NCBI RefSeq assembly: GCF_017744835.1
Contig: NZ_JAGIAM010000003.1
Coordinates: forward strand, 558,001-622,000
Source of the DNA: Sphingomonas sp.
GTDB lineage: Bacteria; Pseudomonadota; Alphaproteobacteria; Sphingomonadales; Sphingomonadaceae
Reading direction: 5' to 3'
DNA: 64,000 nt
Below the pieces are notes generated by a model. It was not told where the DNA came from and searched no databases. It saw nothing but the letters and a program-made list of their open reading frames with translations. Shown piece by piece: positions 56,651-64,000 of this stretch; position 1 is the first letter of the stretch, and every line of letters begins with the position of its first letter. The position numbers were made by a program, and so were the translations under genes.

Positions 56651-57141
56651 CGGCCTTTCCTCTCCGGCGGCAGCTCGATCCCGACGAGCTTCCACTGGAG
56701 CCCGCGCAGCCCGAACAGCAGCGCGCCGCCCTTGCCGTCCCGGCGCACCAGCCGGAAGCGATCGAGCGCATCCCGCCTCAGCGTCATGTCACGGGCATCG
56801 AGATCGACCGGACGTCGCTCGCGCGCAGCTTCCGCCACGCCCGTCGCGAAGATCGCGCGGATGCCCTCGGGGGTGATCGCCGCGTCGACGATGCTGTCGG
56901 CGATCCCCGTCGCGACCAGCGCGCCCAGCGCACCGTCGTCGCCGGACGCGAAGCGCGCGCGGAGTTGGGTCTTCATGCTCTTGCGCAGCGCCGGATAGTC
57001 GACCCGCGCAGACAGCGCCTCAGCATCGCGCGCCTCGGCCGCCCGCTCGATCGAGCGCACCGCCAGATAGGGCGAACCCCAGGCCCAACCGCCCGCGGCG
57101 AGCAGCGCAACGACAATCAGGATCAGCAACCAGCGGCGCAT
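56647..57141 (-). CDS. DUF2939 family membrane-anchored protein
   Basis: This 164-residue protein has an N-terminal anchor (LLILIVVALLAAGGWAW) and a periplasmic domain: SPYLAVRSIERAAEARDAEALSARVDYPALR, TPEGIRAIFA and LRGLQWKLVGIELP at the end. This matches DUF2939, whose role is unknown. The hydrophobic segment is uncleaved or very weakly cleaved, so it is probably anchored in the inner membrane. It lies downstream of ampG on the same strand (13 bases apart). Confidence 0.82.
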   Translation of the reverse strand: MRRWLLILIVVALLAAGGWAWGSPYLAVRSIERAAEARDAEALSARVDYPALRKSMKTQLRARFASGDDGALGALVATGIADSIVDAAITPEGIRAIFATGVAEAARERRPVDLDARDMTLRRDALDRFRLVRRDGKGGALLFGLRGLQWKLVGIELPPERKGR

Positions 57142-57154
57142 TGCTTTTCCTCTC

Positions 57155-58546
57155 TCAGCGCGCCGCGGGCGCGGCGGCCGCCGGCGCTTCGTCGTCATGC
57201 GGCGCCTCGGCCATGGCTCGCGCCTCGCGAACGCTCGCGACGACGAAGCCCTTCTTCCACAGGATCCAGAGCAGCAGCATGCCGGGGATCGCAACGACGG
57301 CGGTCATCACCCAGAAGCCGACCCACCCCAGCCCCTCGGCAAGCAGCCCCGCCGGCGCCGCGAGCCAGGTCCGGCCCACGCCCGCAAGCGAGGAGAGCAG
57401 CGCGAATTGAGTCGCGGTATAGGCGAGGCTGGAAAGCCCCGAGAGATAGGTCACGAAGATCGTGAGCCCCAGGCCGCTGGTCACTTGCTCGGTCGCCACG
57501 GCGATCGTCAGCCACAGCGTCGAATGGCCCTGGCTCGCGAGCATTGCGAAGGTGAGGTTGCTCAACATCATCAACATGCCCGAGACGAACAGCGCGCGTC
57601 CCATGCCCAGCCAGGCGAGCAGCGGCGCCGAGAGCGCGGTCCCGAGGATCAGCCCCCAGAAACCGATCACCTTGTTGATCGCGATGAATTCGGTGTCGCT
57701 GAAGCCCAGCTCGACGATCATCGGGTTCAGCATCGCCTGACCCATGGCGTCGCCGAGCTTGTAGACGAGCACGAACAACAGGATCAGCAGCGCGCCGCGC
57801 CGGGCGAGGAACTCGCGGAACGGGCCCACCAAAGTCGTCTCGAGCCAGCGGCCGATGCCCTGCCAGGCCTCGTCGCGCACGACATGGTCGTGCAGCCCGC
57901 GCCCGACCCAGAGAGCCGCGAGCGCCCCCGGCAGCACGCAGAAGCCGGTCAGGCCATAGGCCATCGCCCAGCCCAGCCCCAGCCCCTCGGGCGAGGCGAT
58001 CGCGATCGTCCCCACACCCGCCAGGAAGGCGCCGAGCCGATAGCCGAACTGGTTGTTCGCCGTGCCGTGCGCGAGCTCGTCCTCGGGCAGGATCTCGATG
58101 CGATAGGCGTCGATGATGATGTCCTGGGTGGCGCCGAGAAAGGCCGTCACGATCGCCCAGAAGGCGAATGCGCCGATGTGCAGCTCGGGCTGGCTGGCAC
58201 CGAGCATCCACACCGAGACGAACAGGAGCGCCTGGACGAGGAACAGCCAGGCGCGCCGCTGGCCGAACAGCGGCGTCAACAGCGGCAGCCGCAGCCGGTC
58301 GACCAGCGGCGCCCAGAGAAACTTGAGCGTATAGGGCGTAGTCAGCCCTACTGCGAAGCCGATGGTCTTCTTCTCGATGCCCACCTTGGCGAGCCAGAAG
58401 GTCATGGTGCCGAGCAGCAGCGCGAGCGGGAAGCCGCTCGAGATTCCGAGCAGCAGCGCCGCTATCGGCCGCGGCCGGAAATAGGGCGCCATCGTCGCCC
58501 TGAACCCGCCACGCGTTCCTTCCTCCAACGTGCCTCCCGCCGCCAT
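57155..58546 (-). CDS. ampG: AmpG-type muropeptide transporter (MFS)
   Basis: This 463-residue major-facilitator protein has 12 or more hydrophobic helices. The opening PIAALLLGISSGFPLALLLGTM, TPYTLKFLWAPLVDRLRLP and QDIIIDAYRIEILPEDE are characteristic of AmpG, which imports anhydromuropeptides for cell-wall recycling and beta-lactamase induction. Start 58546 has GGGAG eight bases upstream; a shorter form from MAPYFRP is possible. The final 35 residues form an Ala-rich cytosolic tail. Confidence 0.9.
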   Translation of the reverse strand: MAAGGTLEEGTRGGFRATMAPYFRPRPIAALLLGISSGFPLALLLGTMTFWLAKVGIEKKTIGFAVGLTTPYTLKFLWAPLVDRLRLPLLTPLFGQRRAWLFLVQALLFVSVWMLGASQPELHIGAFAFWAIVTAFLGATQDIIIDAYRIEILPEDELAHGTANNQFGYRLGAFLAGVGTIAIASPEGLGLGWAMAYGLTGFCVLPGALAALWVGRGLHDHVVRDEAWQGIGRWLETTLVGPFREFLARRGALLILLFVLVYKLGDAMGQAMLNPMIVELGFSDTEFIAINKVIGFWGLILGTALSAPLLAWLGMGRALFVSGMLMMLSNLTFAMLASQGHSTLWLTIAVATEQVTSGLGLTIFVTYLSGLSSLAYTATQFALLSSLAGVGRTWLAAPAGLLAEGLGWVGFWVMTAVVAIPGMLLLWILWKKGFVVASVREARAMAEAPHDDEAPAAAAPAAR

Positions 58547-58601
58547 CCCATGCTCCCGTCCGGTGTTGGCGCGACACTAGCCGAAAAGTTACGGAGAGGA
58601 A

Positions 58602-58617
58602 GCAGGCTCGCGCCTGC
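58602..58617. other. hairpin in the ampG upstream region
   Basis: GCAGGC (58602-58607) and GCCTGC (58612-58617) pair around a TCGC loop, with outer GCCGA/TCGGC arms extending the fold. It sits within the 173-bp divergent region between ampG and the 46-residue ORF. No T-tract follows on either strand, so it is more likely a leader structure than a terminator. Confidence 0.35.
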
Positions 58618-58719
58618 CGGTCGGCTTAGGGTGAATCCCGGATCAGGAAGCGCCACGAAGGGCGGACCGAACCTGGCCATTCTACAATGGAATCAAGTCC
58701 TTCGGAATCCAGGTGACTC

Positions 58720-58860
58720 ATGCCCCTGCCGCTGCCCCCTTCGAGCCTCGTCAGCGTCGACGACTCCAGACGCGCCCCGCCGGGCGCAGGCGTGCTGCTC
58801 GCTGTCCTCACGTCGCTCCTCGCCTGGGCGGTCGTGATCGTCTATCTGTTCTGGCATTGA
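58720..58860 (+). CDS. 46-residue single-span membrane protein
   Basis: This very short ORF reads MPLPLPPSSLVSVDDSRR, then a Pro/Gly hinge and one transmembrane helix (VLLAVLTSLLAWAVVIVYLF) ending WH. AGGTGA lies a few bases before the ATG, and TACAAT, a candidate -10 element, lies about 40 bases upstream. Strong single hydrophobic span and suitable signals favour it, but no homology is known to me and conservation has not been tested. It converges with the receiver-protein gene 16 bases downstream. Confidence 0.5.
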   Translation: MPLPLPPSSLVSVDDSRRAPPGAGVLLAVLTSLLAWAVVIVYLFWH

Positions 58861-58876
58861 CCCGAGCGCGCCCTGC

Positions 58877-59308
58877 TCAGGCGGGCGCTCCGAACAGGCT
58901 GAAGCTCACCGGCAGCTTGCGCGGTTGCCTGCCCTCGATCACCGTCTCGATCGCTTCGATCGCCGCCAGCAGGTCCTTCTGCGGATAGGGCTTGGCCAAG
59001 CATCCTACCGCCAGCGCCCGCGCCTCCTTCGGGCAGTCGGCGGTCACGAACAGCACCCGCACCGCGCGCTCCTGCGCCGCCTCGGCCACGGTCACGCCGC
59101 TCCCGTCCGACAGGTTCACATCGGCCAGCACCAGATCGATCGCATCGTCCTCGTCCATCACGCGCAGCGCTTCGGCAACCGAATCGACCGTCGCGACGAT
59201 CTCGAAGCCCTCGGAATGGAGGAAATGTTCGGTGTCGAACGCCACCAGCGGCTCGTCCTCCACAACCAGGACCCGCTGGATAGACCGCTTCTTCCGACCG
59301 AACAGCAT
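58877..59308 (-). CDS. single-domain response regulator
   Basis: This 143-residue protein is a lone CheY-like receiver: acidic pocket VEDE, phosphoacceptor Asp63 in LVLADVNLSDGSG, Thr in FVTADCP and Lys in AKPYPQKDLL. There is no output domain, so it probably acts by protein-protein contact, for instance as a phosphate sink or in a stress phosphorelay of the kind common in alphaproteobacteria. A basic tip FGRKKR precedes the fold. ATG 59308 has GAGG about six bases before; the frame continues to a GTG four codons upstream. No kinase gene is adjacent. Confidence 0.88.
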   Translation of the reverse strand: MLFGRKKRSIQRVLVVEDEPLVAFDTEHFLHSEGFEIVATVDSVAEALRVMDEDDAIDLVLADVNLSDGSGVTVAEAAQERAVRVLFVTADCPKEARALAVGCLAKPYPQKDLLAAIEAIETVIEGRQPRKLPVSFSLFGAPA

Positions 59309-59421
59309 CACTCGCCTCACTCGGGGGTCTATGCGCCCCCATTTGCACGCCTAACGCGCGAAACCCCTTTCAGCACCGCAATAATTTTTGCGCCGCCGGG
59401 CATAATCGCTATATCGCCGCG

Positions 59422-60588
59422 GTGTCCGCCTCCAACCCCTCCAAGCCCGAGCGCGAACCCCAGCGCATCGCCAAGCTGCTCGCGCGTGCCGGAATCGCGT
59501 CGCGCCGTGAAATCGAGCGCATGATTGCCGAAGGGCGCATCGCGCTCGACGGCAAGACGCTCGATACGCCCGCCACTTTGCTCGCGTCGCTCCACGGGGT
59601 GACCGTCGACGGCAAGCCGGTCCAGGCGCCTGCCCCGGCGCGGCTGTTCCGCTATCACAAGCCCGCCGGCCTGCTCACCACCGAGCGCGATCCCAAGGGC
59701 CGCCCGACCATCTACGATCGCCTGCCCGACGGCCTGCCGCGCGTGATGCCCGTCGGCCGGCTCGACCTGAGCACCGAGGGACTGCTGCTCCTCACCACCG
59801 ACGGCGAATTGAAGCGCGAGCTCGAGCTGCCGGCGACCGGGGTCGAGCGCAGCTACCGCGCCCGTGCCTATGGCCAGGTCAGCCAGCCCCAGCTCGAGGA
59901 GCTGATGCTCGGCGTCGAGATCGAGGGCGTGCGCTACGGCCCGATCGACGCCAATATCGAGCGGCGCACCGGCGCCAATGTCTGGATCGAGCTCACGCTG
60001 ACCGAGGGCAAGAACCGCGAGGTCCGCCGTGTGCTCGAATATCTCGGGCTCGAGGTGAACCGTCTGATCCGCACGCGCTACGGCCCCTTCTATCTCGGCG
60101 ACCTGCCCGCGGGCGATGTCGACGAGATCCGCCGGCACGACCTGATCACCTTCCGCACAGTCCTCTCCAAGCCCGGCGGCGGCAAGGCGGCGTCGAACCT
60201 GCAGTTCGCGGTGCGCGAGCGCGTGCCTGCACCGGCTCCCGAGCCTTCGCCCCAGCCCAAGTCCGCGGTCGAGCCCGATCGTCGCCTCCGCCGCGCCCCG
60301 GCCAAGCCCGCCGCGGCCAAGGCCCCGCGCTTCACCGAGCGCGCCACCCCTGCGGCCAAGCGCGTCCCCGAGGTTCGCGAGGAGGAACGTACCGGCCCGC
60401 GCGATCGCAAAACGCTCAAGCCGGTGAACCCCGCCCGCGCCCAGCGCGCCAGGGCGCACCGCGAGGCGCAGGGCCCGCGCGAAGGCGATCTGGTCGATCG
60501 GCCCCGCGGCCCTCGTCCGTCGCGCGGCCCGGCAGGCGGCCGCGGCAAACCCTCGGGTCCCAAGCGCCCGCCCAGGACGCGCAAGTAA
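59422..60588 (+). CDS. rluB: 23S rRNA pseudouridine synthase RluB with long basic tail
   Basis: This 388-residue protein has an S4 RNA-binding domain (about 15-70; RIAKLLARAGIASRREIERM) and an RsuA-type pseudouridine synthase domain. The catalytic Asp lies in MPVGRLDLSTEGLLLLT and the closing motif is EGKNREVRRVLEYLGLEV. The enzyme domain ends near residue 245. The last 140 residues are low-complexity Pro/Ala/Arg/Lys-rich and probably disordered. It starts at GTG 59422 without an obvious ribosome binding site. The stop overlaps the rsmD ATG (TAATG). Confidence 0.92.
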   Translation: MSASNPSKPEREPQRIAKLLARAGIASRREIERMIAEGRIALDGKTLDTPATLLASLHGVTVDGKPVQAPAPARLFRYHKPAGLLTTERDPKGRPTIYDRLPDGLPRVMPVGRLDLSTEGLLLLTTDGELKRELELPATGVERSYRARAYGQVSQPQLEELMLGVEIEGVRYGPIDANIERRTGANVWIELTLTEGKNREVRRVLEYLGLEVNRLIRTRYGPFYLGDLPAGDVDEIRRHDLITFRTVLSKPGGGKAASNLQFAVRERVPAPAPEPSPQPKSAVEPDRRLRRAPAKPAAAKAPRFTERATPAAKRVPEVREEERTGPRDRKTLKPVNPARAQRARAHREAQGPREGDLVDRPRGPRPSRGPAGGRGKPSGPKRPPRTRK

Positions 60589-61127
60589 TGCGGATCATCG
60601 CCGGAGAATGGCGCGGCCGCCCGCTCGCCGCGCCCAAGGGCGACACTACGCGCCCCACTGCCGATCGCACGCGCGAGGCGCTGTTCTCGATGCTCGCCTC
60701 GCGCCTCGGCAGCTTCGAGGGGCTCGCCGTCGCCGATCTCTTCGCCGGCTCGGGCGCGCTCGGGCTCGAGGCATTGTCGCGCGGCGCCGCCTCCTGCCTG
60801 TTCGTCGAGCAGGACAAGGCGGCACTCGACGCGCTCCGCGTCAACATCGCCAAGCTCGGCGCCAAAGGGGCGGACATTCGCCCCGGCTCGGTCATGGCGC
60901 TCGGCCCCGCTCCCAAGCCGCTCGACCTGATCCTGATGGATCCGCCCTATGGCACCGGTGCGGGCGCGGTCGCCCTCGACAAGCTCGGCCGCCTCGGCTG
61001 GGCCGGTCCCGGCAGCTGGATCAGCATCGAGACCGCCCGCGACGAGCAAGTCGACGTCGCCGGCTTCGCGGTCGACACGACCCGCGTCCACGGCAAGGCA
61101 CGCCTCACTCTGCTCCGCCTGGCCTGA
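60588..61127 (+). CDS. rsmD: 16S rRNA (guanine966-N2)-methyltransferase RsmD
   Basis: This 179-residue SAM-dependent methyltransferase opens MRIIAGEWRGRPL, has the SAM-binding motif VADLFAGSGALGLEALSRG and the catalytic LILMDPPYGTG typical of N2-guanine methylation. It acts on the small-subunit head during assembly. It is coupled to rluB by a one-base overlap, so two rRNA-modifying enzymes are made together. It converges on the MarR gene six bases away. Confidence 0.95.
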   Translation: MRIIAGEWRGRPLAAPKGDTTRPTADRTREALFSMLASRLGSFEGLAVADLFAGSGALGLEALSRGAASCLFVEQDKAALDALRVNIAKLGAKGADIRPGSVMALGPAPKPLDLILMDPPYGTGAGAVALDKLGRLGWAGPGSWISIETARDEQVDVAGFAVDTTRVHGKARLTLLRLA

Positions 61128-61133
61128 ACGCCT

Positions 61134-61541
61134 TCAGTCGAGCCGCGCCAGCAGGCTGGTGAACAGCGGCCGCAGCCGCCGCAGCTCTTCGCGATGCGTC
61201 TCGGACAGCCGCGCCAGTAAGTCTCGCGCCCTGGGCGTGATCGCCACCAGTGCCTGCCGCCGATCCGTGGACGAGACCGCGCGCTCGACCAGCCCCAGCG
61301 CCTCCAGCCGGTCGACCAGCCCTGAGGCACTGTGCGGCTTGACCACCAGCCGCTCCGCGAGCCAGCCGATCGTCACTTGTTCGCTCTCGGCGCCACGGAT
61401 CGCGAGCAGCGCCTGGTGCTGCTGCGGCGTCAGCCCGCACTCCGCCGCATGGCCTTCGCTGAACACCAGGAAGCGGCGTAGCGCATGGCGGAAGTCGGCA
61501 AGCGCGGCATAGTCGACGTCGGAAAGCGGATCGGCGGGCAT
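61134..61541 (-). CDS. MarR family transcriptional regulator
   Basis: This 135-residue winged-helix repressor has the typical order: dimerisation helix (DFRHALRRFLVFSEGHAAE), HTH (VTIGWLAERLVVKPHSASGLVDRLEALGLV), the beta-wing (RAVSSTDRRQALVAITPRA) and C-terminal dimer helices. The gene is divergent from a ClC channel gene, with a 21-bp palindrome between. This layout suggests autorepression plus control of the channel. The inducer is unknown. Confidence 0.92.
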   Translation of the reverse strand: MPADPLSDVDYAALADFRHALRRFLVFSEGHAAECGLTPQQHQALLAIRGAESEQVTIGWLAERLVVKPHSASGLVDRLEALGLVERAVSSTDRRQALVAITPRARDLLARLSETHREELRRLRPLFTSLLARLD

Positions 61542-61556
61542 GATACTCCCGTTGAA

Positions 61557-61577
61557 TTATATCGCGGCACGATATAA
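61557..61577. promoter_or_regulatory. palindromic operator between the MarR and ClC genes
   Basis: TTATATCG (61557-61564) and CGATATAA (61570-61577) form a perfect 8-bp inverted repeat around five bases. It is AT-rich in a GC-rich region, lies 16 bases from the MarR start and 30 from the channel start, and has the 20-22 bp size usual for MarR dimers. It probably overlaps both promoters. Confidence 0.75.
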
Positions 61578-61606
61578 CTGCGCCGCCGCAACGCTCTCAA
61601 GGTCCT

Positions 61607-63376
61607 ATGTCCGACACCGCCACGCAAGCCCCGCACGTCCGTCCGCTCGCCGATCACAGCGCCGATTGGCGCATGCTGATGCTCTCCGTCGCCGCGCTGC
61701 TCGTGGGGACCGGAGGCGCGCTCGGCGCCTGGGTGCTGCTCAAGCTGATCGCGATCGCGACCAACCTCTTCTGGTTCGGCCGTCTTTCCGCCGCTCCCGC
61801 CGAGATCGTCGACAACAATGTCGGCCTCGCGATCCTCGCCATCCCTTCGATCGGCGGGCTGATCATCGGACTGATGGCGCGCTTCGGCTCGGAGAAGATC
61901 CGCGGCCACGGCATCCCCGAGGCGATCGAGGCGATCCTCTATGGCGAGAGCCGCCTTTCGCCCAAGGTCGCGGTGCTCAAGCCGCTGTCCTCCGCCATCT
62001 CGATCGGCAGCGGCGGCCCGTTCGGCGCCGAGGGGCCGATCATCATGACCGGCGGGGCGATCGGATCGCTGTTCGCCCAATGCTTCCATCTGAGCGCCGC
62101 GGAGCGCAAGACGCTGCTCGTCGCCGGCGCCGCCGCGGGCATGACCGGCATCTTCGGCACTCCGATCGCCGCGATCCTGCTCGCGATCGAAGTATTGCTG
62201 TTCGAATGGAAGCCGCGCAGCTTCGTCCCCGTCGTCGTCGCCGCCTCGGTCGCCTTCGCCTGGCGGCCGCTGCTGCTTGGCACCGGTCCGCTCTTCCCTT
62301 TCCCCGCGGTGCATTTCGCCAGCCCCTGGCCGGTGTCCGGCGCGGCGCTCGGCGTCGGTATCCTCGTCGGGCTCCAGGCGGCCTTGCTCTCGGTGCTGCT
62401 CTACCGGATCGAGGATCTGTTCGCGCGCCTGCCCGTCCACTGGATGTGGTGGCCGGCGATCGGCGGGCTGGTGGTCGGCGCGGGCGGCCTCGTCGACGCG
62501 CATGTCCTCGGCGCCGGCTATGCCAATATCCAGGCGCTGCTCGACGGCTCGCTCGCGATCCGCGTCGTGCTCGCGCTCGCCGCGGTCAAGGCGCTGGTCT
62601 GGCTGGTCGCGCTTGGTTCGGGGACCTCGGGCGGCGTGCTCGCGCCGTTGCTCATCCTCGGCGGCGCGCTCGGCTATCTGCTCGGCACCTTCCTTCCGGG
62701 GGCGCCCGGTTTCTGGGCGATGATCGGCATGGCGGCGATCCTCAGCGGAGCGATGCGCGCGCCGCTCACCGCGGCGCTGTTCGCGGCCGAACTGACCGGC
62801 CATTTCAACGCGCTGCCGCTCATCGCGATCGGATCGGCCGGTGCCTATGCGGTCAGCGTGCTCGTCATGCGCCGCTCGATCCTCACCGAGAAGATCGCGC
62901 GCCGCGGCCGCCACATCCTGCAGGAATATACCGTCGATCCGCTCGACTTCCTCCAGGCCGGTGACGTCATGACGTCAGAGCCCGAGACGCTGCCCGGCGC
63001 GCAATCGGTCGCGCAGACGATCGCCTTTTTCGCCACCACTGCCCGCCATCGCAGCTATCCGGTGGTCGATGAGCGCGGGCGGCTCCTCGGGCTGGTCTCG
63101 CGCAGCGATGCGCTCCGCTGGCAGACGCTCGGCGGCAGCGACGAGATCCCGCTCGGCGAGATCCTCTCGGACGCCTCCCAGCCCACTGCCGCCCCCGCCA
63201 CGCCGATCGGCGCGGTCGCCGATCTGATGGTCGAGACGGGTATCGGCCGCATCCCGATCGTCGAACCCGGCACGGCGCGCGTGGTGGGCATCCTCTCGCG
63301 CCACGACTTGCTCAAGGCGCGGAGCCTCCGTCGCCGCGACGAAGTCGAGCGCGCCGGCGGCGGACTGCTCCGCTGA
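61607..63376 (+). CDS. ClC-type chloride channel/transporter with CBS domains
   Basis: This 589-residue membrane protein has the ClC fold of about 440 residues: GHGIPEAIEAIL, the selectivity-filter motif GSGGPFGAEGP, GMTGIFGTPIAAILLAIE, GSGTSGGVLAPLLILGG, and a C-terminal pair of CBS domains (about 445-560; VMTSEPETLPGAQS; VADLMVETGIGRIPIVE). The gating Glu is retained in GAEGP, so exchange with protons is possible. The CBS pair likely senses nucleotides. It follows a 65-bp divergent region shared with a MarR gene. Confidence 0.93.
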   Translation: MSDTATQAPHVRPLADHSADWRMLMLSVAALLVGTGGALGAWVLLKLIAIATNLFWFGRLSAAPAEIVDNNVGLAILAIPSIGGLIIGLMARFGSEKIRGHGIPEAIEAILYGESRLSPKVAVLKPLSSAISIGSGGPFGAEGPIIMTGGAIGSLFAQCFHLSAAERKTLLVAGAAAGMTGIFGTPIAAILLAIEVLLFEWKPRSFVPVVVAASVAFAWRPLLLGTGPLFPFPAVHFASPWPVSGAALGVGILVGLQAALLSVLLYRIEDLFARLPVHWMWWPAIGGLVVGAGGLVDAHVLGAGYANIQALLDGSLAIRVVLALAAVKALVWLVALGSGTSGGVLAPLLILGGALGYLLGTFLPGAPGFWAMIGMAAILSGAMRAPLTAALFAAELTGHFNALPLIAIGSAGAYAVSVLVMRRSILTEKIARRGRHILQEYTVDPLDFLQAGDVMTSEPETLPGAQSVAQTIAFFATTARHRSYPVVDERGRLLGLVSRSDALRWQTLGGSDEIPLGEILSDASQPTAAPATPIGAVADLMVETGIGRIPIVEPGTARVVGILSRHDLLKARSLRRRDEVERAGGGLLR

Positions 63377-63461
63377 CCGCAACTCGCGAGAACATGTCGC
63401 TGGCGTAATGGGTTCTTAAATCTGTTGGGCCATGCCTGCTCCGAAACATTCGGAGAGAGCG

Positions 63462-64000
63462 GTGGAAAATCGCAGGCTCGCGGTCGCGATTGACGATTCC
63501 GAAGTTCGCCTCGCCTGGATCGGTGCGGGCGGCGAAGTGCGCAACGAGACGGCATGGCCGCTCGACCGCTTTTCGACTCTGATCGAGGCGATGCTGCGGT
63601 TCGAGGCGGAGACCGGCCAGCCCCTGTGGCAGGCCGCCGCGGCGATCGCGATCTACGGCGCTACTTACGGCGAATCGATCTCGCTCCATCGCGGGCGCTG
63701 GACGATCAGCCGCTCCGGGCTTGCCTCGATCCTCGGCACCCCGCCGACGATCATCAACCATGTCGCCGCCAAGGGCTGGGCCGCGGTCGGCGGCACCGGA
63801 ATCCAGCTCGCGCCGCTCTCGCGCCATGGCGGATTGCCCGACTTCACTGCGCGCAATCGCTGGCTCGCGATCAACGTCGAGCGCGGCGTCGGCCTCGCGG
63901 TGATCGATTCCGACGGCTCGGGCACACTGCGCATCACCGAGAGCGAAATGGGCCATTGCGGCTTCGCGCCGGCCTCTGCGCTCGACCGCCGCCTTGCCGA
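63462..64000 (+). CDS. degenerate glucokinase-like protein, 5' part
   Basis: The gene runs off the window; 179 codons are visible without a stop. Start GTG 63462 follows GGAGAGAG; an in-frame ATG at 63432 has no such site. The order of segments follows bacterial glucokinase (PF02685-like): IAIYGATYGESISLHRGRW, GTPPTIIN, RGVGLAVID, EMGHCGFAP. Key residues are changed: the N-terminal GGTN phosphate loop is AIDDSEVR, the TNxxW sugar loop is HRGRW, and the catalytic base of IND is His (N99-H100). The Glu/His of EMGH remain. It is probably a non-catalytic sugar-binding or regulatory homologue. Confidence 0.72.
   Translation, partial: MENRRLAVAIDDSEVRLAWIGAGGEVRNETAWPLDRFSTLIEAMLRFEAETGQPLWQAAAAIAIYGATYGESISLHRGRWTISRSGLASILGTPPTIINHVAAKGWAAVGGTGIQLAPLSRHGGLPDFTARNRWLAINVERGVGLAVIDSDGSGTLRITESEMGHCGFAPASALDRRLA

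Noticed and set aside
63432..63461. ATG at 63432 as start of the glucokinase-like gene
   Set aside because: It is in frame but lacks a ribosome binding site, while GTG 63462 has GGAGAGAG just upstream.

Overview
The window is a GC-rich, very compact bacterial chromosome segment. The gene set and order point to an alphaproteobacterium of the order Sphingomonadales, most likely Sphingomonas or a close relative. The evidence is dusB-ntrB-ntrC-ntrY-ntrX-hfq-hflX in one run, a fused ispDF, a two-domain Hfq, lapA-pyrF...trpF-trpB-trpA-accD-folC, and a DUF2066-like/hdaA/ppk1/ppx run next to purMN. Most of it is core chromosome. I saw no tRNA, rRNA, CRISPR array, insertion sequence or prophage.

Layout. 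1-261: end of a retropepsin-like protease. 258-4892 (minus): a minimal chaperone-usher pilus operon of the spore-coat-U (Csu-like) type, in the order pilin, chaperone, usher, two-domain tip protein. 5232-10132: accessory genes, namely a membrane protein, a Tat-exported hydrolase with a cytochrome P460, an ohr/hydrolase pair and an SDR oxidoreductase. 10228-14565: a large winged-helix ATPase regulator converging on, and overlapping, an ABC-F protein. 14959-17321: a small secreted protein, a Tat-exported GH43 glycosidase and mazG. 17326-27204 (minus): the nitrogen and RNA regulation block from dusB to hflX plus a membrane protein. 27289-31107: ispDF, pncC, ratA, lipA and a beta-carbonic anhydrase. 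31104-34849 (minus): aspS, a D-lactate dehydrogenase and ppk2. 34945-36413: rnd and an I78-type inhibitor lipoprotein. 36420-41999 (minus): a DUF2066-like protein, hdaA, ppk1 and ppx. 42064-44132: purM, purN and a YjbR protein. 44255-49291: a 66-residue protein, an EEP hydrolase/patatin pair, and a DUF1801-AraC-VOC-DUF1801 cassette. 49368-56142: lapA-like, pyrF, GNAT, trpF, trpB, a 65-residue membrane protein, trpA, accD and folC. 56225-59308: a cysteine-containing protein behind a Fur-like palindrome, a DUF2939 protein, ampG, a 46-residue membrane protein and a lone receiver protein. 59422-61127: rluB and rsmD. 61134-63376: a MarR repressor facing a ClC channel across a palindromic operator. 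63462-end: a glucokinase-like protein that has lost its catalytic residues.

How the genes work together. Two loci handle polyphosphate (ppk1/ppx and ppk2). The ntr block pairs two histidine kinase/response regulator systems with the RNA chaperone Hfq and the ribosome-splitting GTPase HflX. The trp-accD-folC run couples tryptophan, fatty acid and folate synthesis through a chain of 4-base overlaps.

Most notable observations: the tandem-Sm Hfq; an NtrX missing its sigma-54 contact loop; an SD-sequestering leader with a short ORF in front of the ABC-F gene; a perfect 33-bp duplication inside the chaperone signal peptide; two long convergent coding overlaps, one containing a 15-bp repeat read by both genes; a Fur-like box before a Cys-Cys protein; and a catalytically degenerate glucokinase homologue.
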